Shown here one piece after another: positions 55,801 through 56,500 of a stretch of DNA of 56,500 nucleotides. Under the pieces are notes generated by a model, which did no database searches, was not told where the DNA came from, and worked only from the letters and a program-made list of their open reading frames with translations. Where the stretch lies: assembly GCA_030141605.1 (NCBI GenBank), contig JAQGDQ010000202.1, positions 344,099 through 400,598 of the forward strand. Direction: 5' to 3'. Every line of letters starts with the position of its first letter. Position 1 is the first letter of the stretch. The DNA is from Tubiluchus corallicola (Eukaryota; Priapulida; Priapulimorpha; Priapulimorphida; Tubiluchidae). Position numbers and translations under genes: made by a program.

Positions 55801-56500
55801 GAAATTTCTATAAAAATAACTAAGTAGATCGCTTCTAATTACTATCATGTTCTTAAATGAAAAAAACTGACACAGTGAAACATCTGATCAAAATACAATT
55901 GTGCCATCAAAAGGAATAATATTCCAAATGTCGTAAAAATGCCAGAAATGTGCAACATGTTTAAAAGTTAAAATGAAAAATAATTTCTTACTATTTATAA
56001 TTAAATGCTGTTTCAGGTTATTTTATAATTACTTATGTTTTTTAGTTAAGTCACTTTAGTTTAGTGCATAAATACTTGTATGTGATATTTTATTTTAGAG
56101 TGGTTACGCGAAACTGTTTACCTATTAACTAGCATGTACTAGCATGTATAGTACAATGAATCATAAGTAGGTGAATAAGCCTTCTAATATCAACAACATA
56201 AGTCAGAAACATATTTGCAAATTAGGTTTTAATGTTGTTTGATTTATTTTGCTATCTTAAATGTCTTATTATGCTTATATGTCATGAATTGTAATTTGGG
56301 TTTTTATAATTATGTTTTGTGCAGCAATAAATACTGAGTTGTTGCAATAAATACCTAATACATCACAAACAGTTTAGCGAAAACAGCTACTTAACGCCTC
56401 CAGGAAAAAACCAGATAAGCTAAAACATAATGACAGATTGTTAAACAAACCGAAATCTTGGAAGAAGAAACAAAGAAACTGGTGGAAGGTTAGAAGAAGT
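52858..56500. other. Distal spacer, no supported gene
   Basis: AT-rich sequence. An inverted repeat with 14-bp arms lies at 54335-54348 and 54423-54436, and a GA-rich stretch at 55400-55460. Open frames here are short and without recognisable domains. Confidence 0.5.

Overview
This window is AT-rich nuclear DNA from an animal. Its genes are split by GT-AG introns, its spacers are long, and it carries LINE fragments, several tRNA-derived SINE families, a hAT-like miniature element and long microsatellites. The T-box protein is clearly an orthologue of known T-box factors, but it is much more divergent than a typical bilaterian Tbx2/3. By inference this suggests an early-branching animal, perhaps a sponge. 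The sequence alone does not settle the species.

Layout. (1) 196-1496, + strand: the last two exons of an unrecognised coiled-coil protein. (2) 1.5-10.4 kb: spacer with LINE and SINE pieces, (GAT)n, (ATT)n and (TAA)n tracts, and a single-exon minus-strand ORF (8033-8503) with an internal duplication. (3) 10410-28732, + strand: a complete seven-exon T-box gene of 467 aa (Tbx2/3 class) with two short upstream ORFs and repeat-filled introns. (4) 31289-41583, - strand, convergent with the T-box gene: a complete ten-exon USP30 gene (442 aa), the mitochondrial outer-membrane deubiquitinase, including the unusual Cys-His-Ser triad. Its introns hold LINE copies, tRNA-derived elements and a hAT-like element. 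(5) 46004-48461, - strand: a complete three-exon gene for a 162-aa secreted Reeler-domain protein with a TATA box. (6) 48.5-56.5 kb: mostly spacer, with a LINE fragment inserted in a (GAAT)n tract with target-site duplications, a 55-bp tandem repeat, and one possible terminal exon (52706-52857, - strand).

The three recognised genes have unrelated roles: developmental transcription control, mitochondrial ubiquitin signalling, and a secreted Reeler protein possibly linked to defence. Nothing suggests they work as a cluster. All splice joins given keep the reading frame and were checked by adding exon lengths. I found no clear new multi-gene system. The most unusual points are a USP30 intron that begins at a tRNA-like sequence, the conserved catalytic Ser of USP30, the hAT-like element with an 8-bp duplication, three or more SINE families with copies in the window, and the duplicated ORF at 8.0-8.5 kb.
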